Assembly: GCF_015169395.1 (NCBI RefSeq)
Contig: NZ_CP063458.1
Coordinates: 3,658,001-3,722,000, forward strand
From: Humisphaera borealis
GTDB taxonomy: Bacteria > Planctomycetota > Phycisphaerae > Tepidisphaerales > Tepidisphaeraceae
Direction of reading: 5' to 3'
DNA length: 64,000 bases
Part shown: positions 1-9,500 of the stretch, piece by piece
Position numbering within the stretch: position 1 is the first letter of the stretch
Layout: each line of letters opens with the position of its first letter
Made by a program: the position numbers and the translations under genes
The notes under the pieces: generated by a model
The model's input: only the letters and a program-made list of their open reading frames with translations
What the model was told of the DNA's origin: nothing
Databases searched by the model: none

Positions 1-2014
1 CCGTCATCGACAGCAGTTCCTGCACGCTGACAGTCCAGCGGCCAGCGGGATCATTGACGGCCAGCGGAAGGTCCAACCGAAGCATTCCGCGCTCGGTGGA
101 TCGCCAAAGGTCGTATCGCACAACGCCGAGGGAATCGATCACACGGACGCGGAGCGGGATGGCACCGTTGAGCGTTCGGCCGTCGGTATCGGCGACCGAC
201 GCGCCCAGCTCCAGGCGGATCGGCAGCGGGCCCTGGTAGTGGCTGACGACCTGTGGCGACGACACCTGCACCCCGCCGATCGGCCTGGCGGTGCGGGCGA
301 AGGCGCGGAGCTGACCGGCACCGAGGCGAAGAGTCGCGGCGACGCGCACGCCGTCCGACTTGAATCCCGCCGGCTGCCCGCTGATCGCGTCGTACACCGG
401 CCCGCCGGCCAGCGGCAGGCTCAGCGTGGCCCGCGATGCCTTCGCCGCCAGCGGCTCACTGCCGGCGGCATCGTCCGGCGTGGCATTCACGACGAAGAAG
501 TACTCGACGTCGCCGTAGGCGTGCCGGGTGACCAGCACCGTCGGCTGGTCGCACTCCATCGCCGGTCGAACGCCTGCCACTTCGAGCTTTGTTTTCATCG
601 CCCGCGCCAGCGGCTCGGCGGCACGAAGGAGCGCCGCGGGCCTGCGCAGGCGGATGGCGTCGGCCGACTTTCCGTCGGTGAGGAGCTTGTCGATCGCGGC
701 GAAGTGCGCGGTGTCGATCGCCGTGCCGAGCCTGGTCGCGCCGGGGATGTCGGCGGCGATATCGTCCGGCAAAAGCACCACGCCACCCGATTCAGCGTAG
801 CGACCCAGCGTTCCGGCAAGCGCCGAGTCCGCAGGATCGGCCGACACCACCACCGCCGCGCGGTAGTGCCGTGCCAACGTGCCGTCGATCACGTCGGCCG
901 GCGTAAGGATGTCCATCGGCTGGTGGATGGTCTGTCCCGCGATCCAGGCGATCAGGGCACGGTGGTGTTCGCCGGGGTCGCCGGGCGACGGTGAAACAAG
1001 CAGTGCGACGTTACAGCGCGTGGCCGGCATTGCCGTGAAGACCGTTCCCAGCCGCGCGGCGAGCTTGTTGGCCGCGGTCACCGCCTCCATCAATCGGGGT
1101 GAAGCGGCCGGTTCGTCGGCGGGCGCCGATCCAGCGAGGGGGCCGGCTGCTACGGCATGCTGACCGGCGACGAATGCGAGGTTTCGTTCCAACTGCCATG
1201 CGACGGGGTCGCGCGGCGACGTGCGCGCCAGGACGACTGCCGGGCGATCGCGGTCGCGGTCGCGGGCGTAGCTCAGCTCGAACTCGAATGAAGGCGCGAA
1301 CCAGGCGGCGGAACTCGCTTCCGAGCTGCTGTCGGAAACTCCCTTCGCCCGCCGCAACGGATCGGTGATCGGCGGTAGCCACAAGCCCGGGAGCGCGGCG
1401 TCGCCGGGGGGCGTGGCGACGATCAGCGGCTCGGCCGCCTTCGACCACGCCGCCGAAACGTTCGGGCGGTCCGCCTGCGGAAGCAGCACGTTGAAACCCA
1501 GGCCGTCCTGTCCCCGCGGCGACAACTCGAGGGCAGAGCCATCGAAACCGGCGTCGATGATCTGGAAGCTGCTTCGGCGGATCGACGAATGCAGCTCAAC
1601 GCCGAACGAACTGTTTGCCGCACCAACGGTCGTTGTGATGGCATACCGCCCGGGCCGCAGCACCCAAGGAGCGATCGTGGGACCCTGGGGATCGGGCTTT
1701 TCGCTGGGCGTCATCGCGCGCGAAATCGGTCGAAACGCCAGGCGAATTCTGGAGCCGTCGTCGCCGGCCAGCTGAACCTGGAGGTCAGGGGAAGTCGGAT
1801 CGACCGCATTCCACGCGCCGGCGCGAAGAGGAATGGCTGAGGCGGTGTAGCGTTCCTCGCGGCCTGGTGCGACAACCGCCGGGCGGAGTTCTGCCGGCGG
1901 TAGCGCGGGAGAAGTAGCGGGCCCTGCCCCACTCGCAATCGCCAGCAGAGATGGCCCGCCCAGACCCAATGCCAGAACGGCGCTGGGCTTCCAAAGTCGC
2001 AAGCAATTGGTCAT
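1..2014 (-). CDS. Large secreted protein of unknown function, 3' end outside the window
   Basis: The minus-strand frame opens with ATG at 2014-2012 and stays open through position 1, giving 671 codons and part of another. A GAGG-like ribosome binding site lies about 6 nt upstream. The first ~30 residues are hydrophobic (runs of L, A and G) and look like a signal peptide. Around residues 335-430 there is an alternating beta/alpha stretch ending in a Gly-Gly-Val-Val-Leu-Leu motif. It resembles the glutamine-amidotransferase-like middle domain of large beta-galactosidase-type glycosidases. A beta-rich segment follows (about 480-660). The family is not recognised; a role in carbohydrate processing is only inferred from fold resemblance and genomic setting. 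There is no internal stop, and codon use is high-GC like the neighbours. Confidence 0.75.
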   Translation of the reverse strand, partial: MTNCLRLWKPSAVLALGLGGPSLLAIASGAGPATSPALPPAELRPAVVAPGREERYTASAIPLRAGAWNAVDPTSPDLQVQLAGDDGSRIRLAFRPISRAMTPSEKPDPQGPTIAPWVLRPGRYAITTTVGAANSSFGVELHSSIRRSSFQIIDAGFDGSALELSPRGQDGLGFNVLLPQADRPNVSAAWSKAAEPLIVATPPGDAALPGLWLPPITDPLRRAKGVSDSSSEASSAAWFAPSFEFELSYARDRDRDRPAVVLARTSPRDPVAWQLERNLAFVAGQHAVAAGPLAGSAPADEPAASPRLMEAVTAANKLAARLGTVFTAMPATRCNVALLVSPSPGDPGEHHRALIAWIAGQTIHQPMDILTPADVIDGTLARHYRAAVVVSADPADSALAGTLGRYAESGGVVLLPDDIAADIPGATRLGTAIDTAHFAAIDKLLTDGKSADAIRLRRPAALLRAAEPLARAMKTKLEVAGVRPAMECDQPTVLVTRHAYGDVEYFFVVNATPDDAAGSEPLAAKASRATLSLPLAGGPVYDAISGQPAGFKSDGVRVAATLRLGAGQLRAFARTARPIGGVQVSSPQVVSHYQGPLPIRLELGASVADTDGRTLNGAIPLRVRVIDSLGVVRYDLWRSTERGMLRLDLPLAVNDPAGRWTVSVQELLSMT

Positions 2015-2225
2015 GCAGCCTCACGCTCGCCTAGCTCGTCCTGAAATTCCCGGATTGTTCCGGGACGCACCGGAGTTTACGTTGCGGCGGTCAGGAATCC
2101 GAAACCGGCGAGCCGCGGGGATGCACGGATGACGACGCTTTGTTCCCCGTGTCGAAAAGACGCAAGACGTCCGCCGCGGGCAAGCAGGTACGCTTGTTCA
2201 TTCCATCCATCTGCAGGGAACTCAG

Positions 2226-2499
2226 ATGCCGACTGTTCGATTCACGCAGAACATTCAGCGACACGTCGCCTGCCCGCCGGGCAATGTCGCCGCGACAACG
2301 GTTCGCGAGGCGCTGGAAGCCGTCTTTGCCGGTAATCCGGCGGCGCGGTCGGTCGTATGTGCTCGATGACCAGGGCCTGCTCCGCAAACATATGATTGTG
2401 TTCATAAACGGTGAGACGGTGCGCGACCGCGACCAGTTGACCGATGCGGTCACGGACGATGCAGAGATCTATGTAATGCAGGCGCTATCCGGGGGATGA
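2226..2499 (+). pseudogene. MoaD/ThiS-like ubiquitin-fold protein gene, frameshifted
   Basis: ATG at 2226 follows an AGGGA motif 6-10 nt upstream and opens a frame that reads as the first half of a MoaD/ThiS-type beta-grasp protein (MPTVRFTQNIQRHV, later VREALEAVF). This frame stops at 2367-2369. The second half (YVLDDQG, then VFINGE and the terminal ALSGG) continues in the +1 frame to a TGA at 2497-2499. The break sits on a tandem CGGT-CGGT at 2346-2353. Removing one 4-bp unit restores one continuous ~89-residue protein ending in Gly-Gly, the thiocarboxylate-accepting tail of the family. Either the gene is inactivated or the assembly has an error. The intact relative would be a sulfur-carrier-like protein. 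Confidence 0.75.
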
Positions 2500-2726
2500 T
2501 TGCGGTCGCCCGGCAGACGCAGACGCCGGGATTCCCCGTACGCAGATTCGCAATAATTCGCCTGTCTTTCCATTGCCGAGCGAAGTCCGGCCGAGCGAAT
2601 CAGAAAGATTGCATTTTCCTCGCTTTGCCAGGAGTTTTTCGCTGGCACTGCGGGTCATTCCCGATACGCTCGGGCCGACTTGCCAACCTTCATTTGTGAC
2701 CGGCACTAACCGGTAGAAGGCCGCTT

Positions 2727-4124
2727 TTGATTTCGCCACGCCGTCCTGTTGTTCAATCGAAGTTCGTCGAAATCCTGGAATCGCGATGTCTCCTCGCCGC
2801 TCAGCTGGCGACGGATGTCGGGCGACTGGTGTTCAACGACCCCGCCAACGGCGCTGCCAGCAGCGCTCGGTCGGTCGTCGTGCGCAACACCGGCGACCAG
2901 ACCCTGACGATTCGCAGCCTTGCGCTCGGCGGTGCGTCGCCGGGGCAGTTTCGGTTGCTGGCTTCGCCGGCCAGCGTCGCGCCGGGAGGGTCGCTGTCGA
3001 TCCCTGTGTCCTTCGCGCCGACGACGATCGGCCCCAAGGGCGCAACACTGATCATCAGCAGCAACGCGTCCAACCTGCCGGCGCAGACGATCACGCTTCG
3101 AGGCCTGGGCACGCGCGGGCTGCAGGGTGCCAATGAGCCGTCGCTCCAGTGGATCCTGGACACCTACCAGATTCCGGTGAAGGTCGGCGATTCCAACGCC
3201 GCCGAGGCAACGCTGGACCTGCCGGCGCGGACGCCGAACGATGAGATCGCCGCACAGATGTTCCGCAAGGCCGGCAGCGGCGTCGTCAGCCTGACGCCGA
3301 TCGCCATCTTCAGCAACGCGTCGAACCCGGGCGCGATCGCCGGCTACTACCGCACCAACGCCGCCGGCGCGGTCTCGCGAACGCAGCTCTACACGGTTCC
3401 GTCGGCCGATGTGCAAACGCTGAACCCGCGCGTGCAGGGGACGAGCAGTTTCGACCCTGGCGCCGACGCTTTCGGCCTGTACACCACCTGGCCCGCACAG
3501 GCATACCGCACGGTCTACACCGAGGACTTCCGCAATACGTTCATTTCGCCGGCAAGCAAGCGCCGGATGTTCCGCGCCTATCCACTCAAGACCGCAACCG
3601 GCAGCATCGTGCCCAACGCCTACGTGATCGGGAACGAGGAGGCGTTCAACAACGACCTCCAGGACGGCGTGTTCATCATCCGCAACGTAGTGCCGCTGGC
3701 GGTGGGCGAACCGTCCGCCGGCGCGTCGCCGCCACCGGTGCCCGGGACGACGCTGTACCAAGCGGAATCGGCGATCCTGAGCGGTGCCGCACGGTCGTCG
3801 GCCAATGCCGGCTTTTCCGGGACGGGTTACGCCGACTTCGTCAACGCCAGCAACGACTCGGTCCGCTGGAGTGCCCGCAGTTCGACCGCCGCCACGCGTA
3901 CTCTGACCTTCCGGTATGCCAACGGCGGATCGAGCGATCGGCCGCTGGAACTGCGCGTGAATGGCGTGGTGGTACGGAGCCGGCTTTCGTTCGCCGCGAC
4001 GGGTTCCTGGTCCACCTGGCGAACAGTCAGCCTGACGGTCAGCCTGGTCGCCGGAAGCAACAACATTCAGCTTACGGCGATCGGCGCGAGTGGGGCGAAC
4101 ATCGACTGGCTGTCGGTGGGATGA
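2727..4124 (+). CDS. Secreted protein with LEPR-like N-terminus, Ig-like domain and C-terminal CBM6/35-like domain
   Basis: A 465-residue protein starting at TTG 2727, with AGAAGG 7 nt upstream. Residues ~17-24 read LESRCLLA, a variant of the LEPRxLL surface-protein motif common in planctomycete exported proteins. Residues ~30-130 look like an immunoglobulin-like ASPM/Hydin ('choice-of-anchor D') domain, with VVVRNTGDQTLTI and SIPVSFAPTT segments. The middle (~140-330) has no recognised domain. It contains a stretch resembling a large-scale surface adhesin (SFDPGADAFGLYTTWP). The last ~125 residues start with YQAESA and end INWLSVG-like (ANIDWLSVG), the signature of CBM6/CBM35 carbohydrate-binding modules. 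Probably cell-surface and carbohydrate-binding; catalytic activity is not evident. Confidence 0.85.
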   Translation: MISPRRPVVQSKFVEILESRCLLAAQLATDVGRLVFNDPANGAASSARSVVVRNTGDQTLTIRSLALGGASPGQFRLLASPASVAPGGSLSIPVSFAPTTIGPKGATLIISSNASNLPAQTITLRGLGTRGLQGANEPSLQWILDTYQIPVKVGDSNAAEATLDLPARTPNDEIAAQMFRKAGSGVVSLTPIAIFSNASNPGAIAGYYRTNAAGAVSRTQLYTVPSADVQTLNPRVQGTSSFDPGADAFGLYTTWPAQAYRTVYTEDFRNTFISPASKRRMFRAYPLKTATGSIVPNAYVIGNEEAFNNDLQDGVFIIRNVVPLAVGEPSAGASPPPVPGTTLYQAESAILSGAARSSANAGFSGTGYADFVNASNDSVRWSARSSTAATRTLTFRYANGGSSDRPLELRVNGVVVRSRLSFAATGSWSTWRTVSLTVSLVAGSNNIQLTAIGASGANIDWLSVG

Positions 4125-4166
4125 AGTGCGGCCGCTAATAGGGCCTACGCCGACCACCACTGGCGG

Positions 4167-4979
4167 CTACAAGCTCGCCAGGCTCTCGATCACCGCATGA
4201 GGCTTGAGTTGCGGCGACGCATGTTCCGCGTCGGATCGCGTCGCGACGCCGGTCAAGGTCAGGATCGTCTTCATCCCGACGCCGTTGGCCCCCAGGATGT
4301 CGCTCTCGAGGTTATCCCCGATCAATACACACCGCTGTGGATTAACGCCCAGGCGACGGCACAACTCGTTGAAGAAACGCGGCTCCGGCTTGCCGCAGTA
4401 GACCGGCTTCTTATTGGCGGCGTAAGCGAACATTGCCGTGAACGCCCCGACCCCAAACTCCATCCCGCGCGGGCTCGGGTAGACGCGGTCGGCACAGATA
4501 GCGACCAGCTCGGCGGCACCCCGCAACTGGACCAGCGCCGCCCGCAGTCGGTCCTCGGTCGCGTGGACGTTCACTGGAACGCCACAGATCACCGCATCGC
4601 ACGGTGAATGGTCGTCCTTCACCCAGGTCACTTTGCCCTCAAGCATTTCGTCTACGCCGCTGGTGCTGATGTTCAGGACGCGCGGCCCCTGCGGGAATCG
4701 CTGCAATACGTAGTCGCACGCGGCGGAGGCGGCGGTGTAGATGTGCGCCGGATCGACCTCAACGCCCATCCGCTTCAGCCGCGAAACCAGTTGATGCGGG
4801 CTGGTCGTGCTGTTGGTCAGGCAGGCATAGGGCTGCCCGATCTTCTGCAGACGGAGGATAAGTTCCACCGCGCCGGGCAGCGCGTGGTCCTCGTGGTAAA
4901 CCGTGCCGTCGAGATCGAGCAGGACGGCCTGGTACTGGGAAAGATCGAGAACGGAACGATGGTCGGACCCTTGGCTCAC
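4167..4979 (-). CDS. HAD-superfamily phosphatase, subclass IIA (NagD-like)
   Basis: A 270-residue cytosolic protein with all HAD motifs of the IIA (NagD / phosphoglycolate-phosphatase-like) group. Motif I is D22-x-D24-G-T, with the two aspartates acting as nucleophile and acid/base. Motif II is TNS near residue 55, and the CGKPEP lysine lies near 195. The late GDNLESDILGA motif near 220 binds Mg2+. The C2 cap sits between motifs II and III, as usual for IIA. Length fits the family. The likely activity is dephosphorylation of a small phosphorylated metabolite; substrate cannot be told from sequence. It is followed on the same strand by the DUF1501 gene upstream at 5021, but a 41-bp gap gives no proof of co-transcription. 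Confidence 0.88.
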   Translation of the reverse strand: MSQGSDHRSVLDLSQYQAVLLDLDGTVYHEDHALPGAVELILRLQKIGQPYACLTNSTTSPHQLVSRLKRMGVEVDPAHIYTAASAACDYVLQRFPQGPRVLNISTSGVDEMLEGKVTWVKDDHSPCDAVICGVPVNVHATEDRLRAALVQLRGAAELVAICADRVYPSPRGMEFGVGAFTAMFAYAANKKPVYCGKPEPRFFNELCRRLGVNPQRCVLIGDNLESDILGANGVGMKTILTLTGVATRSDAEHASPQLKPHAVIESLASL

Positions 4980-5020
4980 GTACCGGAGTGTAGGGGCGTG
5001 CGAACCGGTGTAAAGAACGC

Positions 5021-6520
5021 TTACGCGATTGCAATCTTCTTGTAGGCGTCGCCTTCGTTGAGCGTGGCTCGCTCGGGCCGGCCTTTATGGAAGTACGTGA
5101 GCTTGCTGTGATCCATGCCCATCAGGTGCAGGATCGTCGCGTGCAGGTCGTGGACGTGCAGCCGGTCTTCGACGGCGTGCAGGCCGATTTCGTCGGTGCT
5201 GCCGATGGTTCGCCCGCCGATCACGCCACCGCCGGCCATCCACATGGTGAAGCCCGTCGGGTTGTGATCGCGACCGTCGCCCTTCTCGCTCATGGGTGTA
5301 CGACCGAACTCGCCACCCCAGATGACCAGCGTGCTGTCCAGCAGTCCGCGGCTCTTGAGGTCTTTGATCAGGCCGGCGACGGGCAGATCGGTCTGCCCGA
5401 AGAGGCCGCCGTGGTTGCTTTCGATCTTGCTGTGCGCATCCCACTTGCTGCCGGCACCGCTGTAAAGCTGAACGAACCGTACGCCACGCTCGACGAGCCG
5501 ACGGCTTAGCAGGCACATGCGGCCGAAGGTTTCGGTCTTCTTGTCGTCCAGACCGTAGAGCCGGCGGGTTGCTTCGGATTCCGAGGCAATATCAACCGCC
5601 TCGGGGGCTTCGGCCTGCATACGGAACGCCAGCTCGTAGCTCTTGATGCGGGCGTCGAGCTCGGTCAGGTCCTGACGGTTGCCGGCGTGCTGTCTGTTGA
5701 GATCCGCCAGCAACGCAAGCTTCGCCCGCTGTCGGTCGTCGCCGACGGCTCCGGGTGTCCGCAGATTGCTGATCGCCTCGTTCTGTGCCGACAGCTTGGT
5801 GCCCTGGAAGACGGCGGGCATGAAGCCCGCGCCCCAGTTGCGCGGGCCGTTCACGACCGAAGTGTTGCTGTCGGTCAGCACGCAGAACGCGGGCAGATTC
5901 TGGTTCTCGGTGCCCAGGCCGTAGGTCGTCCAAGCCCCCAGCGAGGGGCGGCCGGCCAGGATGCTGCCGGTGTTCATCTGGCAGACGCCGCCGGAGTGAT
6001 TGATGCCGTCGGACACGCAAGACCGCACCACGCAGATGTCGTCGGCCAGGTCGTGCATGTGCGAAACCCACTCGCTCATCCACATGCCGCTTTTGCCACA
6101 CTGCTTCCACTGCCGCGGGCTGCGCATCAGGGGGGCGTTGTATTCACCCATCGCGGTGATGACCGGCTTAAAGCTTGGTGGCAACTGCTGGCCGTGAAGC
6201 TTGTTGAGCAGCGGCTTGGGGTCGAATGTGTCGATGTGGCTCGGGCCGCCTTCCATGAACAGGAAGATGATGTTCTTGGCTTTGCCGAAGTAGTGCGGGG
6301 CACGGGCGGCGAGGTTGGCGATCGTCTGAGACGCGCTGGGCTTGCCGCCTACGCGGGCCAGGGCGTCGTCGGCACCGCTGGTGGCGGCGGAGGCCTGCTG
6401 GCTCATGAGGTAAGCCGCCGCCATCGCGCCAAATCCGCCGCCGGAGCGGGCCAGGAACTCGCGCCGGCTCCGCGGGGTTTCGTGGTGAGGAACGCCGAAG
6501 TTGTGGGTGAGGTTGGACAT
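5021..6520 (-). CDS. DUF1501 (sulfatase-fold) protein with Tat signal
   Basis: A 499-residue protein. The ATG at 6520 was chosen because AGGAG lies 12 nt upstream and it places the twin-arginine motif SRREFL at residues 18-23, followed by a hydrophobic h-region. The body is typical DUF1501: FLFMEGGPSHIDTFDPK near residue 90, GGVCQMNTGS, then GGEFGRTPMSE and GRDHNPTGFTMWMAGGGV near 400-430. DUF1501 proteins have an alkaline-phosphatase/sulfatase-like fold and are nearly always paired with PSD1/DUF1549/DUF1553 proteins in planctomycetes. Here the partner ends only 51 bp upstream on the same strand, so the two are probably co-transcribed. Their biochemical role is not established; an exported, polysaccharide-linked function is inferred. 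Confidence 0.93.
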   Translation of the reverse strand: MSNLTHNFGVPHHETPRSRREFLARSGGGFGAMAAAYLMSQQASAATSGADDALARVGGKPSASQTIANLAARAPHYFGKAKNIIFLFMEGGPSHIDTFDPKPLLNKLHGQQLPPSFKPVITAMGEYNAPLMRSPRQWKQCGKSGMWMSEWVSHMHDLADDICVVRSCVSDGINHSGGVCQMNTGSILAGRPSLGAWTTYGLGTENQNLPAFCVLTDSNTSVVNGPRNWGAGFMPAVFQGTKLSAQNEAISNLRTPGAVGDDRQRAKLALLADLNRQHAGNRQDLTELDARIKSYELAFRMQAEAPEAVDIASESEATRRLYGLDDKKTETFGRMCLLSRRLVERGVRFVQLYSGAGSKWDAHSKIESNHGGLFGQTDLPVAGLIKDLKSRGLLDSTLVIWGGEFGRTPMSEKGDGRDHNPTGFTMWMAGGGVIGGRTIGSTDEIGLHAVEDRLHVHDLHATILHLMGMDHSKLTYFHKGRPERATLNEGDAYKKIAIA

Positions 6521-6571
6521 CTTGGTTTCACTCCTGATTCCCGCTCCCCGGCGGCCGGGGAGAGGGAGCAA

Positions 6572-9500
6572 TCAATCGACGTACAGGAACTCATTGGAGT
6601 TCAAGAGCACATGGCACAGGTCGATCAACGCCGGGTCGATCTTCAGTGCCGACGCAGGCGCGACTGTTGTCGCCTTGGGTTCGGTCTTCGACTTCACCGC
6701 CTTGCTCGTCATCCGCACCAGGTCCGGCGTACGGCCGGCGACTTCTTTCAGGAAGCCCGGCGACTCTTCAAAACGCCAGTGACCGACGATCTCTTTCAGC
6801 TCGCCATCGTTCCAGAGAATGTCTTCAGCCTTGGCCGTGGCGGTCGCGATGCGGACTTCGCCAATGAGGCCGTCCCAGCCATGGGCCGGCTTGCCCGAAG
6901 GGTCGTCGCGGCCACCGATCATCAGCGGCGACGCCGACGCGATCGGTCCGGTGACGGTATGTTTCACCTTCGCGGTTCGCAGCGGCGCATCCATGTCGCC
7001 GACTTCCTTCATCCAGAAGGTGATCCCCTTGTCGCTGGTGTCGGTCATTTTCACCGTCACGCCGACGTAGTAGACCTTGTGAAGTTCCAACCGAAGATTT
7101 GAAGCGATCACTTCGTATCCGCCTTTGCGGCCTTCGGCCTCGGCGCCGATGACCTGAAGAATCAGGTTCCGCGGCTGATGCTTCGACTTTTCGCTCGTGA
7201 CGCCCAGCGACCAGCCCGGCGAAGTCTGCACGCCATTCCACTGGCTCGCGATCACCCGGACATTGGCGTTTTCGTAGATCGATTCGAGCAGGACATAGGC
7301 TTCGATCGTGAACTCGTCGCCGAACAACTTGCCGTCGCGCGGCATCTTCAGCATGTCGACGGGGTTGGCATTGCGCATCAGCACGGCCTGCCCGCCGGTC
7401 TGCGGCATGACCTGCGTGATGGGCATTTCGTTGATGTCGTTCATCGGGTCGTGGTCGGGCGACGAAGGCTTGGTGGCAGGCGTGGCTGCAGGCGTCGCGA
7501 CCGCGACGACCGGTGCCTTTCGTTCCTGCGACAGGAAGGCCACGACCGCCTTGCGTTCGGCGTCGGTCGGAAGCCGGCCGAAGGCGATCTTGTAGGCAGT
7601 CTCGGCGCGGGACGCAGGATCGGCCGAGGGGGATTCCTTTGCCAGCCGCTGCGCGAACGCCGCCGCTCGCTTGAGCACCCAGTCTCCATTGACCATCAAC
7701 AGCGACTGCGTCGGCGTGGTCGTCACGTTTCGATTCGCGACCGACCCGAAACTCTCGGCGACATCGAAGACTTCCAGCAGCGGGTCCCGGGCATTGCGGA
7801 CCAGCTTCGTGTGGATCGTCCGCGCCGGTGCGGTGTAATCGATCGACGGGCCGGACGTGACGTCCAGTTTGAGCTCGCCGCTCGCAGCCAGCATCGCGTC
7901 GCGGATCTGTTCGGCCTGCAGTCGCCGGGTGTCGAACCGCCAGTGCAGCCGGTTCTCAGGATCCTTCAGCTTCGCGATTTCGGGCACCTCACGGAGCGCG
8001 GCCTGGCGATACGTTGCCGACGTCATGATGAGCCGGTGCATCGCCTTCATGCTCCAGCCGCCTTCGATGAAGCGGGCGGTCAGGTAGTCGAGCAGTTCAG
8101 GATGGCTTGGCTTTTCGCCGAGGGTGCCGTAGTCGCTGCTGGTTCGCACCAGCCCGTGGCCGAAATGCCACTGCCAGATCCGGTTGGCAATCACGCGGGT
8201 CGTCAGCGGGTTGGTCGGCGTGGTGATCCAGTTCGCCAGCGCGGTACGGCGACCGGTGGACGTCTGGCTCGCGGTGATTGCCGGGGTCGGGAGCTTCAGG
8301 TGATCCAGCACGACCGGGTAACCCGGATCGAGGTGTCGCTTTTGCGGGTCGCCGGGAATCATCGTCGGCGGCGCGACCGGGCCGACATCGGTGGCGCAAA
8401 GCGCCGTCGGCAGTTCCTTCGGGCGGTCGTCGTCATACTTCGACAACTCGATTCGCAAGGCAACCAGACGATCCTTTTCAGCCCCCTTGATGCGGTCGTC
8501 GAGCTTCAGCAGATCGCCGTCGACCTGCCGCTGCACCAGGTAAGTGAGCTGCTTCTCGTACGGAAGCTGCTGGTCGTAAGGCTTGCTGACCATCGCCTGC
8601 ACTTCAGGCGGGAACCGGCCGATCATCCGCTCGGTGATGAACTTGCGCGCCGGCGCCTCAATGGCGGCAATTTCGTCGCGGAGCTTCTTTGTCTTCGCTT
8701 CCCACTTGGCCATCTCTGCGTTGTACGACTTGAGGTCAACGCCGGGCGAAGCGGGCAGATCATTGCGGGGCAAGATCGGCTTAAGGAATGCCTGCAGCCG
8801 GAAATAGTCGGTCTGGAGAATCGGGTCGAACTTGTGGTCGTGGCAACGGGCGCAGCCCATCGACAGACCGATGAACGCGTCGCTGGTGACGTCAGTCAGG
8901 TCATTAATGCTGTCAGACCACTGGCCTTCGGCATTCTTCTGGTTGTATTCGTACATCCCGTGCCGCAGGTACCCGGTGGCGATGCGGGCTTCGGACGAAT
9001 CGGGGAACAGTTCGTCGCCGGCCAATTGTTCCTTGACGAACTGGTCGTACGGCTTGTCGGCGTTCAATGACGCGACGACGTAATCGCGGTACATCCACGC
9101 GTTGGTGCGATACGCGTCCTGACGGAAGCCGTCGCTCTCGGCGTAGCGAACGACGTCCAGCCAATGCCGGCCGTATCGTTCGCCATAGTGCGGGCTGGCG
9201 AGGAGTCGATCGATCAGTTTTTCGTAGGCGTCAGGCGACTTGTCGGCGACGAATGCATCGATCTCGGCCGGCGTCGGCGGAAGGCCGGAAAGATCGAATG
9301 TCGCCCGGCGGATGAGCGTGACCCGATCGGCTTCCCTCGCCGGCGAAAGCCCTTCAGACTGCAGCCTGGCCAGTACAAAACGGTCGATCGCGTTCTTCGA
9401 CCAGTTGTCGTCGGCGATGGCAGGCGGGGCCGAATCCTTCACCGGCTGGAACGACCAGAACTGGCGATCCTGATCGCGGATCGTCCGCTTCTTTCCCACC

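Noticed and set aside
7178-9070. A 630-codon open frame on the plus strand opposite the PSD1 gene
   Set aside because: It is the antisense shadow of a high-GC gene: the protein is Arg/Gly/Leu-rich without domains, while the minus strand encodes a complete known family.
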